The translations under genes were made by a program, and so were the position numbers. Under the pieces are notes generated by a model. That model worked only from the letters and a program-made list of their open reading frames with translations. It did no database searches and was not told the DNA's origin. Source: Dryocosmus kuriphilus (taxonomy: Eukaryota > Arthropoda > Insecta > Hymenoptera > Cynipidae). From it: DNA of 64,000 bases. Location of the stretch: the NCBI GenBank assembly GCA_038277395.1, contig CM076190.1:188172001-188236000 (forward strand), read 5' to 3'. Positions 35,013-45,776 of the stretch are shown here, in pieces (position 1 is the stretch's first letter; each line of letters begins with the position of its first letter).

Positions 35013-36206
35013 TCTGCCCGCTTTGCGGGCACATTCTCACGGCGCGCTTCGCGCGAAGTATGAGCGCGCCTATAGGGTGCGCGTCTGTTGGCACTCGCGC
35101 TTCGCGCTCAATATATTATTCACCTCGCGCTACGTGCTCGGTGTTTTATGGATCGTATAAACCTTTAAATTAAAAATTACAAAAGAAATTATTTTACTTA
35201 AGGCTCTATCGCTCTTAAGGAATACATTTTCATCATGACACTCGTCGTGCTCGACAATTACATTTTTTTTATAACACATTGTAGATTGGTAAAGTTCTTT
35301 TTGTGAGTTTCCAAATTTTCACAATACAGTATTTCGATTCTTAAAAGTAGAACGATGAGTCTTATAAATAAATTTTGTAGCCCTTTCCAGGGTGAACAAT
35401 TCTGCTTGTTAATATTTTCTCATAACTTGCAGTTTTGCTGAAAAGTGGTTTTCTTTATATTTCATAACATATTTCACGAATAACTCAAAAACTGCGCGTC
35501 TGCTCAAAAAAATAGTAGAGAGCAAATTTGTAGATCTTTTTGAGTTGAACAACTTTGTATATTATCATTTTTTTTGTATCCTGCATAGTTTGGTGGGAAA
35601 ATTGAAATTTTTTATTTTTAATAACGTTTTATCGATTAAAACAAAAACCGTGCATTTTATGAAAAAATGATTAAAACAAAATTTGTAGATATTTTTGAAT
35701 TGAACAACGTTGTTCTCTACCATCTTTTAGTATCTGGAATATTTTGGCGGGAAACCAGAGTTTTTAATTCTAATAGCGTTTTCTTGATTAAAACAAAAAC
35801 CGTTCATTTCACCAAAAAAACGGTTAAGACAGAATTTGTAGATTTTTTGAGATGAACAATTTTACTTTCTTACATTTTTTTTGTATCTCTCATAGTTTAA
35901 CCGGAAAATGGATTTTTTGATTTTGTGAAAACAGTTTTTGATGGATAAATCCATAACCGTTGGTCAAAAACTGCTGGTTAACGAACTCCTCCTTTCTTTT
36001 TACGCTTTAAAAAAGTGTGCCAAAGCACAATCCAATCATAGGAGTCCTTCGAAAGTTATCGAGACCACAGACGACTACAACGGCCACAACGACAACGTCT
36101 ACAACAGACAGACAAACACCGTCGCAAAAACCATTTTTTCTGACTCAGGGGGTCTCAAAACCTTCAAATTTTACATAAATCTAATACCTTCCCTGATGAG
36201 AATGTA
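35013..36206 (-). mobile_element. GC-block family copy, second of a head-to-tail pair
   Basis: Same order of blocks as its neighbour, with TCTGCCCGCTTTGCGGGCAC at the start, a full set of three core units, and terminal CCCTGATGAGAATGTA. It differs from its neighbour by many substitutions, so it is not a fresh duplication. Confidence 0.85.
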
Positions 36207-37209
36207 AAAATTTTTTATTCCTACAAGGATATCTCAGAAGATTTCTCAAATATTTTAAAAGATTTCACAAGGATATCATAAATACTCAATTTATTCCAAA
36301 TTATTAAGATATGGCAAATATTTCAAATATTGAAAGACATTATTCATAGGTATATTATACAAAACTGAAAGTATTATTTTTAAGCATGAATTGCGGAAAT
36401 GTAGTCTACAGTTAATCAATAACTGATCAACAAAAAAATATTAATTTTTTTTTTTTGCTTATAAATACATGAAGGACTAGATATTTTTTCACGTTTTAAA
36501 CTCTGGAGATTAATCTTAAAATACAAGTTTAGACTTTTAAGTTAACATTTCTAAATGTAAAGACCTCAATTTCTGCAAGCGTTTGTATTATTTCGGATCC
36601 TTTTCTTCTCAGATTGAATTCCTCTCGAAATTCCTTAGTATCTTTTACTAGTTTATTTCGAATTCCATTTTTCTTATCCACAACATATGCGAACACAGTA
36701 CTTGACAGAAAATCATAAGTTCTAGCAATTTTTTCATACACGAATAGGGGATGTTTTTTGGAAATTGATTTTTGGTTTTTTGTAGAACCGTTAAATAGCC
36801 GTAAAATGTTGTATAGTGGTTTTCTGATTCATTTTAATATTTTCCACTTTTTAAATAAGAGGGGAATGCTATCACAAATAGGCATTGTTTTTGGGAAATA
36901 AAGTTTTGTTTTTTCGATTTGGATTCATAAAAGAACTAAATTTAAAAATATGTACTTTAAAAAATAAAATCTTGGGCTTTGAAAACAAAAATGAATGTTT
37001 AAAATCGGGCTTTTCATTCAAATTTATTTTATATGTAGTTTTCGTGAAATTAGATCTTTTTATATTTTATAAATCATCAATTTGATATTTTTTTGATATT
37101 AATAGTTAATAAATAAACTAGTATTAGGAATATACGAGTAGATTCCTAGAAACAAGATTTCGGGCTTTGGAAAGAAAAATGAATGTTTAAAATCGTATTT
37201 CTCATTAAA
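36207..37209. other. AT-rich intergenic
   Basis: No gene recognised. A minus-strand frame at 36529-36741 (70 codons) has an even composition but no known domain. Confidence 0.3.
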
Positions 37210-38462
37210 ATTTAATTTTACACTAGATCTTTTTGGCTTGAGCAACTTTGTTTTTTATCATTTTTTTGTATTTTGAATATATAGACGGGAAACTACCTTT
37301 TTTTATTTTTATTTGGTGAGAAATTTGATTTTTTTTTAACAACGTTTTTCTCGATTAAAAGAAAACCGTGCACTAGATCAAAAAGTGGTTAAAACAAAAT
37401 TTGTAGATCTTTTTTAGTTGAGTAACTTTTTTTATTATCATTTTCTTTGTATCTTGAATATTTTGACCGGAAACCGCAGTTTTTTATTTTTATTTGTCGA
37501 CAAATTAGAATTTTTTATTTTTTATAACGTTTTTCTCAATTAAAACAAAAAGCGCACATTAAATCAAAAAATGATTACAACAAAATTAGTAGATCTTTTT
37601 TAGTTGAAGAACTTTGTTAATTATCATTTTTTTTTCTACTTTGAATATTTTGGCAGGAAACTGCAGTATCTTATTTTTATTTGGCGAGAAATTAATATTT
37701 TTTTATTTTTTAATAACGTTTTTGTCGATTATAACAGAAACCGCACATTAAATCTAAAAGTGGTTAAAACAAAATTTGTAAATGTTTTTTAGTTGAACAA
37801 CTTTGTTAATTAGTATTTTTTTGTATCTTGAATATTTTAGCAAGAAACCGCAGTTTTCTATTTTTATTTGTCGAGAAATTTGAATTTTTGATTTTTCAAT
37901 CGCGTTTTCTTGATTAAAACCAAAACCGTGCATTTTATCAAAAAATCGTTAAAACAAGGATTGTAGATCTTTTTAAGGTGAACACATTTATTTATTATTG
38001 TTTTTTTTCGAATCTTGAATATTTTGGCGGGAAACCACAGTTTTTCATTTTTAATAACGTTTTCTCGATTAAAAAAAAACCGTGTACTTTACAAAAAAAA
38101 CGGTTATAACAAAATTGGTAGATTTTTTTAAGATAAACAATTTTTGTTATATATGTATTTTCTGTATCTTGCATAGTTTAGTCAGAAAATGGATTTTTTG
38201 ATTTTGTGAAAACCGTTTTTGATGGATAAAACCATAACCGTTGGTCAAAAGTGGCTGGTTAACGAACTCGTTCTTACAAGTTACGCTTTAAAGAAGAGTG
38301 CCACAGCGCAACCCAATCCAATTAGTCCTTCGAAAGTTATCGCGACCACAGACGCCAACGACGCCGACAACGACGCCGACAACAACTGACAGGCAGACGC
38401 CGCCATAAAAACCGTTTTTTCTGACTCAGGGGGCCTCAAAAAGTGGAGATTTGATGAAAAGT

Positions 38463-38508
<46 letters not shown>

Positions 38509-38551
38509 CAAATTTTACAAAAATCTAATACCTTCTCTGATGAGAATGTAA
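37210..38551 (-). mobile_element. GC-block family copy with expanded core array and poly-G insertion
   Basis: The GC-rich end is absent. The core unit, marked by TTTGTAGATCTTTTT, recurs near 37224, 37405, 37590, 37779, 37964 and 38119, giving five to six units of about 155-189 bp against three in reference copies. It ends with the usual GTTTTTGATGGATAAAACC, GCCGACAACGACGCC stretch and CTCTGATGAGAATGTA. A run of about 45 G (38463-38507) replaces the usual ATCCGCGAAA segment. Confidence 0.8.
38463..38507. repeat. Poly-G tract, about 45 nt
   Basis: Uninterrupted G run within a repeat copy. It could be a real homopolymer expansion or a sequencing/assembly artefact; the flanks are normal family sequence. 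Confidence 0.9.
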
Positions 38552-38699
38552 AAATACAGAAATAGAAAATTCCCGACATTATAAAGTTACCGGAAAGGAA
38601 AATTCCTTAACTGGATAATTCCCATCAGTTTATAATATTACCAAAGTTGAAAATTCCCGCAATAGAAAATTCCCGACACTAGAAATTGGTCGCATTATA

Positions 38700-39372
38700 T
38701 AATAATATAAATAAAACATATTTACCTCGCATTACGCGCTCAGTGTAGACCTTTTAGAATTAAAGATCGAAACATTGACCAGTGTAATATGGTAATTCTG
38801 AATTTGCTGTTAAAGCACAAAAACTATATGCATTATTAAAAAAGTATAAAGGAAATTTTTTGATTTTTTAAAATAAACAACTCCGCTTCTTAACACTTTT
38901 ATTAATAAAATTGTTGAACGTTAAAACGAAAAACAATAACCGTACAAAAAATGCTTGAATGCCTTTTAAAAATGCTACAACTTTTTGAATTTGGTCCGAT
39001 ATGGCTGGCCAATGAACTTGACCTTCATTTTTGCACACTACAAAACTGTACCAAAGGCCAATCCAATATAATGTTTAATTCTTTCAAAAGTTAACGTGCA
39101 CACAAAAGTCTTACATACAGGCATACATACAGACATATATATTCACAAAAACCTGTTCTTTGGGTTCAGGAGATCTCAAAACGTGAAGATTCAACAAAAA
39201 CAGGGGAGGTCAAATTTTAAAAAATCTAATACCTTCTCTGATGGGAATGTGAAAATTTGATTTTTCAGCCAAACTATGAAAAAACCCAAAAGATTCACGT
39301 TTTTCATATACTTTAATCGAGTGCCAAGCGCGAGAAACATGATGAGAATGCGCCTACACAGCGGGCAGATTT
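38700..39372. repeat. Divergent GC-block family relative, head-to-head composite
   Basis: 38720-38745 (CTCGCATTACGCGCTCAG) is a decayed GC block. 38880-39250 follows the family order in minus orientation (AAAACCTGTTCTTTGGGTTCAGGAG, CTCTGATGGGAATGT). 39250-39372 is an inverted 3' end (AAGCGCGAGAAACATGATGAG..CAGCGGGCAGATTTTTT). Confidence 0.6.
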
Positions 39373-39960
39373 TTTGTATTTTTAAAACCTCGGATATCAA
39401 ATAATGTTAGAGTAAGAACAAGATTATTGAAACTTTTCAGTAACGCCCGAAAACATTAAGAAACATTTTTTAGAGGTATACGCGTACAGTTTTGTTTGGC
39501 CAAATTTTATCGGAAAGCTCCACAGAACTCGGATGTCGCAATTGAAGAAATTATTAAACTCAAGACTTTGGTAGGGATTGGGAATTTAAAAAAAAAAAGT
39601 ATAGAATCTTTTTTTGTTTTTTTAAACCTCGGATATCAAACTATATCAAAATAATATAGGGATAAGTGAAAATTTTTAGTAATGCTGGAAGTTCATTAAT
39701 TTTTTATATTTTGAAATACCAAATATCAAATAACGTAAAAATAATATGAAAATTGCTGAAACATTTTAATAGGTCCGAAAAAATTTTTAAAACCTTTTTT
39801 AGACGTTTACTCGTATATATTTCTTTAAACATTTTCTTCAGACCATTTTTTGATAGGACGCATAATTTTTGTATTAATCTTGAAAAATGTTACTAAAAAT
39901 AAAGAAAATTTATTTTCACCCAAACTGCAGCAAAAATCTCACGTTAAAAACTGGTCTTTT
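39373..39960. repeat. Degenerate direct repeats with CCTCGGATATCAAA words
   Basis: The phrase CCTCGGATATCAAA..AAATAAT followed by GAAACTTTT/GAAAATTTTT and TAATGC/TAACGC recurs near 39383, 39615 and 39705. No gene. Confidence 0.5.
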
Positions 39961-40760
39961 TCCGTTCAAAATTAAACTATTCCCTTACGAATTAATTTTT
40001 CGTCCTTGAAAATATAATTTTTTAATGTAACTTTTTAATGAAAAATTAAAATATTTTGGTTAAAAGTTAATTTTTTTGGTTGAAGCTTCAACTGTTTTTG
40101 GTTTTAAAATTAATATTTTTGGTTAAAAATTCCACTATTATATTTCTGGTCGATACTTGATCTTTTTAGTAGAAAATTCAACTATTTTTTTTTTGCAAAT
40201 TCAAAGATTTTATCATAAATTCATCTTTGGTGAAAATTCATGTTCTTTGGTTGAAAAATAATCTTTTTTGGTTCAAGTAAGTTATAACGTTTTTGTTTGA
40301 CAATTCACCTTTTTTGCTTGAAAATTCAACTGTTTGGCTAATAATCAACTTTTTTGTTGAAAATTCATCTTGAGTCGAAATTAAAATATTTTATTGACAT
40401 TTTTTGGATTGATAATTCAACAGGTTTGTTTGAAAATAATCTTTTTTGGTTCAAGTCAATTCTAACATTTTTGTTTCAGAGTTCATTTTTTTGGTTGAAA
40501 ATTTAGCTATTTGACTGATAATCAATTTCTTTTTTTGAAAATTCATCTTTCCTGATGTAAATTCGATAGCTTTATTCAAAATTCCATTTTATTAATTGGT
40601 AATCCGACTATTTTCAATAAGAAATTAAATAGAATTTTCTGTGAAAAAAAGAACGCCTTTCAACTATTTTTGTTGAGAATTCATATATTTTGGTTAAAAT
40701 TCAACTATTTATTATTAAATTTATTGAGTGAAAATTCGTTGGAACAAAAACATGCCAGTT
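39960..40760. repeat. Degenerate AT-rich repeat of GGTTGAAAATTCAAC words (opposite orientation to 29740-31085)
   Basis: TTTTTGGTTGAAAATTCAAC-like words recur every 15-20 bases. They are the reverse complement of the words at 29740-31085, so the same repeat type lies here inverted. Confidence 0.7.
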
Positions 40761-42764
40761 TTTGTTCCAACGTATAATTTTCTATATTTTTTACAAAAAG
40801 AAAAAAATATTTAAAAAAAGGTTTATGACTATAAATATCTGTTTTATTTAATTTTTCTTCTAAATCTTATACGATTATAAAAGTTTCAAAACATTTCAAA
40901 TTCTTAAAATACGCTGCAATTTAAACAGAACCTCAAAAAAATTTTCAAGATCTCAATTTTTACATACTAGTTTTGACGCTCCAAATTTCTTTTATAATAA
41001 CTATTCAAGAGAAAATAATTTTCAAATGTCAAGAATGATAATATAACATCTCTACCTGAAGAGGACAGCTGGTCGTTGTCGAAACGTTATTACCTATAAT
41101 TCTCTTGAATAAACTGTCCAAATGTTGTCGTTCAAATGGATATAGAATCCAGATTTATTTAAATATTGTGGTAGAAATTTTTCTGTTTATATTTGGTTAA
41201 AAGTTCAATTATATATTACATTTTTGGTTGAGAATTCATCTTTTTTAAATAGAAAATTTAACTTATTATTTTTTTTTTTGAAATTCAACGATTATATAAT
41301 AAATTTATCTTTGGTTGAAAAATCATGTTTTTAGTTTTTAAAAAACGTTTTTTAAACAACAAACAGAATACATTAGTAAAAATTACAGATTTTTGTTAAA
41401 AATAATATGTATGAAGAAACACACATCTTTACCTAGCTTGAAATATCAAATTCAAATACTTTTTTATAACATTTGTTTATAGAAAAAAATTCTTGATCCT
41501 TGTTATAGATATTGTTCCTGACACTTTCCTAACGAACTGCAGTAATTTGAAGCCAGAAAATATTTTTTTTCTGATTGAAAATGTCAAATTTGAGTATTTA
41601 TTTACAACATTTTTTATAACAATACAAATTCTTAATTTTAGGAAAGATATTGTTTTTGGCACTTTCATAACGAACTGTAGTAATCTGAAGTGAGAACATA
41701 TTTTCTTTCTTATTAAAAATCCCAAATTTGAGTACTTGTTTATAATAATAATAGTTCTTAATTTTTGAAACTGCTTTGTTACTGCCTGACACTTTCATAG
41801 CAAATCTCAGTAAATTTGAGGCGAAAAATACTTCCTTTCTACTTGAAAATTTCAAATTTGAGTATGTTTATAAAACTTGTTTACAACAGTACCAATTCTA
41901 AATTTTTGTCCATGTTTTGTTAATCGATGACACTTTTGTAATAAATTTTTGCAAATATGGTGAAGGAAAAAAATTTCCCCTGATAAAATGGCACATTGAT
42001 TATTTTCCTAGCGTAATTAATAATGCATTGATTAAACTTGATACTCAGTAATCACAAATGATTTTCTTCAGGTTAGAATAATGTTTTTTCTGAAAATTAC
42101 ATTTTTCTACTTCTATTTAGCTTTAGTTAAAGAAAGGAATGTCTAAATGTAACAACTGTCATTTTTTATAAACAACTAAAATAAGTAAATGCAAAGCTTT
42201 GGCATTTTCACAGAGTAAAAAATTGTTTTTTGAACTAGAATGTGAGTATATACCTACTGAGGTAGTCATATAGACGTAAAATAAAAAATATATTAGTATT
42301 ATTTCTATGAACAATCATGTTTGCATGCATTTTACTAATATGCCGGCTTTTTCAGTAGGGATACTTCCATCCAACTTGTTTCCCCTTTTTATAAATGTTT
42401 AATTAATTTAAAAGTAAAAACAATATTTGATCTTTTTCTTACCGATTGATATTAATGGTATAACAGTAAACAACAGTCCCTCGATTTGCACAAAATAGAA
42501 ACATAAACTTCGGTGACCTTCAGATTCTATACACGAAAGAATTTCTGATCCTATACCAATAATTTCCATGTAATCAGAGTGAACATGGTAACATTTATTC
42601 GCTTTGCTAATACGCAATAGCAACTAGCAGGTTGTGTGCTACGTTTGCCGTCAGTGCTGTCGATTCGCTGGTGTTTCCACTTTGGCTTTTTCGCTAGCAG
42701 CGTTGCCAGACACACGGAGCGAAATTTTGGAACCGGGCGATATCGTGAAATTAGGTAGCATCAG
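40761..42764. other. AT-rich spacer left of the hAT element
   Basis: 41150-41340 has more GGTTGAAAATTCA words. 41470-41900 has three direct repeats with GACACTTTC..AACGAACTG..AGTAATTTGA, spacing about 150 bp. A CTGAAGAGG..GTCGAAACG motif is at 41056-41088. 42757-42764 is the left target duplication of the hAT element. No gene recognised. Confidence 0.45.
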
Positions 42765-42860
42765 CAGGGTTCCGAAGTTACGCGTAACTCCGAGTTGTTT
42801 ACGTAAATTACATTTTCTGCGTAATTTACGTAGAAAACGTAGAAAACCTGAGTAAATTAC
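42765..42860 (+). repeat. Left TIR and subterminal repeats of the hAT element
   Basis: CAGGGTTCCG terminus followed by GTTACGCGTAAC, TTTACGTAAATTAC, GCGTAATTTACGTAG and GTAAATTAC words. These are plausible binding sites for the BED zinc finger of the transposase, by analogy with other hAT elements. Confidence 0.75.
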
Positions 42861-43053
42861 ATATCCAACATGGCGGTGTCAATAACCGTAGATAACCTCA
42901 ATTTTGTACATAGGAATTAGGATGCATAGGATGTAATTTGTAAACAAACCAAAAGTTATTAAATATTAACACTATTAAGAGTTAATTGTTAAGAAACCAA
43001 ATGCTAAAGAGTTAACCTATTAAGACTTAAAATTTGCTAAAAAAAAAGGAAAA

Positions 43054-45255
43054 ATGTCAATTAGAGGTGGACAAAATAATTTTAAGCAATCTCACGTCGA
43101 AATCCCATGGAGGGAACTTGATTTTCAAAAAATAAAAGTTAAAAACCGAAATCAAGCAAAGTGTTTGTTGTGCAACAAAATTTTAACAAATGTATGTCAT
43201 AAGCGTCTTCTCGGTCACAGGTAGGTAAATAACTTGTTTATTTATCGAGTTTATACTGTCAAATAAGTGTCGGGTGTATCAAATTATAAAATTAATTTTT
43301 CATTTAGATCAAAAAAAAAAAAAAAAAAAAAAAAACATTTTCTGTGAAACTGAGGTGCAAGTTATAATATTTATAAAATTTTGTTTAGATATACATATTT
43401 AATCTTAATCAGAATTATAGAGGACGTCGTAACAAACTTCTATTATTCTATATATTCAAATAGTTTATGCAGTAAGAAAGTAATATATATATTTAATTTG
43501 TATTTCCATTAATTATTGACTTTCTGTTTCTTACTTGGTTTTCAGAAACATATGTAAAAAGAAATCTGCAGACAAATCTAATGGCGAATTTAATTGTTCA
43601 GAAGCAACTGAAACTGAGGAAACTGAAAGTACTTCCTATCAAGTAAGTATATGTAAAGACATTAAAAACTTGTTTGCTTTTTTTTTAACGATGCGCATAA
43701 TTTTATCACAATTGAACAAAATGTATTTATATACAAATATATGTCCCTAAAATTATATATTTGATTAAATTGTATTATTTTATAGAAAACGACAGATTCC
43801 ATTCTGGATGATTCTCCACCTGCTTCTTCAAATGAAACAAAAACAACCCATGAAACTCCAGATTCGGATGTAAGACGTATTGATAACGATTTAGGCGAAT
43901 TTTTTTTTGGCTGCAACATTCCAATTAATGTAGTTGAGTCAGACTTTTTTCGAAAATTTGTCCACCGATTAAATCCCGCCTATAAACCACCCAGCGCAAA
44001 AACATTAAGTGGCTCAATACTGGATAGGATTTATAAAAAAGTACTTAAAAATAACACACTTACAGAAAATGAAAAATGTGTCCTACTCATGGATGGTTGG
44101 AAGAATAAGAATAAAAATGAAAAATATGTTGTAGCAACAATTCACAATGCGAAGGGAGAAAGATTGTTTCTAGACGCATGGGATTTCACTGAGAAAAGTG
44201 AAACTGCATTATCTCTAAAAGAAGTTGCAGAAGAAGCGACAAAAGTCGCGAAGGAAAAATATCATGTTGATATTTATGCAGTTGTGTCTGATAATGTTTC
44301 AACCATGACCTGTATGGGCAAGATGATCGATTTGTGGCACACAACATGCAATAGCCACAGTGGCAATTTACTGGCAAAGGATCTAGTTGATTCGAATTTT
44401 AATTCGAAAGTACTCATAGTTTTAAAAGAATTCAAGTCTTCTTGCTTAGAGAGGCAGTTAATTAAACTTGACGGAACACGAATTATATTACCAGGCGATA
44501 CGAGATGGTGTGATTGCCGCGATTCCTATCGATGCCTTCTACAGAACTTGTCTAAAATGAAAAAAATCGTTGAGAAAGGAGAATTTATAGTCAAGCAAGA
44601 GGTAATTAATTTAATATTCGATAAATCTTTTGAGGATGAGTTGTTAACTTTTACAATAGTCTTTGATGGAATATGCGAATTGATCAATAAAAGTCAGGGA
44701 GCTGATTTCAATATAGCTGATGCCTTACAAGAATGGCTAAACTTGCAGTTTCCACTGTGCGACGAATATTACGAATCTCTTCTAGAGAAACGACTTCAGA
44801 AAGTAGTGAAGCCAATCAATTTAGCTGCTAATATTCTGCATCCGATCTACAAGGGCGTGCTTTTTGCAAATGACGACATCTACATGAAAATGGCTACAAG
44901 TTTCTTTAAGCAAAATTTATCTGAAACTGGACTAAAGGATTTAGCTATTTACCAGAGCGAACAGGGAATTTTTCAAAGTCTTAAAGAAAAAGTTTTTCAA
45001 AATCCAACAACCTTCTGGACGTTGGCTGAACCTGAACATCCTGAATTATCAGCATTGGCAAAACTACTTTTAAAAATCCCAAGCTCAACTGCGGCGATTG
45101 AACGTCTTTTTTCCCAGTGGTCATATGTTCACAATAAACTTCGAAATCGACTGGATACTAAGAGGTCAATGAAACTAAAAACATATATATTATACTTTGA
45201 AAATGAAAGATACTTACGTAACAAACGATTACTAATGTTTTTCATGACACTGTAG
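43054..45255 (+). CDS. hAT transposase (gene A), three exons, BED finger plus RNase H-like catalytic domain, 577 codons with stop
   Basis: Exons 43054-43220, 43546-43642 and 43786-45255, with GT..AG borders and phases that join without a frame change (AG|A, then codon boundary). Exon 1 encodes a BED zinc finger (KCLLCNKI..HKRLLGH). Exon 2 is acidic linker. Exon 3 starts with FFFGCNIPINVVES and the LNPAYKPPS block. It then holds the DUF659-type catalytic start LLMDGWKN (first Asp), AVVSDN (second Asp), the CNSHSGNLLAKDL CxxH-type motif, GDTRW, and the hAT C-terminal dimerisation region with IPSSTAAIERLFSQW (catalytic Glu). The product should bind element ends and cut and paste the transposon. 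All key residues are present and no stop is seen, so it could be active. The ATG at 44089 is internal, not the start. Confidence 0.9.
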
Positions 45256-45776
45256 AATAGATATTGCAAAAAATTACTTTAAACTATTTTTACAATCCTG
45301 TGAATTATTATTATAAATGTGACTAATAATAGAAAAAAATAATTATAAGAAGAGTTGGATTTAAAAATAAATTTATTGAACATATTTTGAACAAAATATC
45401 AGCAAACTGCAAATTAAATTTTCTTAGCCAGTAATGCTAGTATTATTTTAAATAATACTGAAATAACATCATAGTATTTATAACTGGAATACTAATCTTT
45501 TGGTTCAAGTGTTACATACAACTAAACATATTGTTGAGAAATAACATGTTACGATCCCACGTACATATATGTTCCTTGCTATATGATATCTAATGATAAT
45601 CTCAAAGTTTTCAGTCATGTCTCTTAAAGATATCTTAATCCACAAAAAAATATATATATACATTATACATTTTGTATCACAGAACTAATAAAAACGTAAT
45701 TAACGATTTAAACGACGTAATCTGTAACTTTATACTTTATAGATGAATTTTTGGATATTAAATGCCTTTGATTTTA
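45256..45776. other. Convergent 3' regions of hAT genes A and B
   Basis: AT-rich, no gene. Contains AATAAA-like signals in both orientations (e.g. 45366 on plus). No transposon end is present here. Confidence 0.5.

Noticed and set aside
34756..35160. 134-codon frame with a Thr-rich stretch, and similar frames in other GC-block copies (12922-13200, 35938-36207, 34734-34919)
   Set aside because: They read through (GAC)n and repeat core sequence, differ between copies in frame and stops, and start at arbitrary points. They are repeat-derived.
36529..36741. 70-codon minus-strand frame with protein-like composition
   Set aside because: No recognisable family, no splice context, and surrounded by repeats.
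38281..38511. Proline-rich minus-strand frame
   Set aside because: It is the poly-G tract read as CCC codons.
41056..41088. Hammerhead ribozyme
   Set aside because: CUGAAGA and GAAAC are present, but stem II does not pair from its first base pair and no convincing stem III was found.
44089..45255. ATG at 44089 as start of the hAT transposase
   Set aside because: The frame is open upstream to a splice acceptor at 43785 with conserved hAT sequence, and two further exons join in phase to a BED finger.
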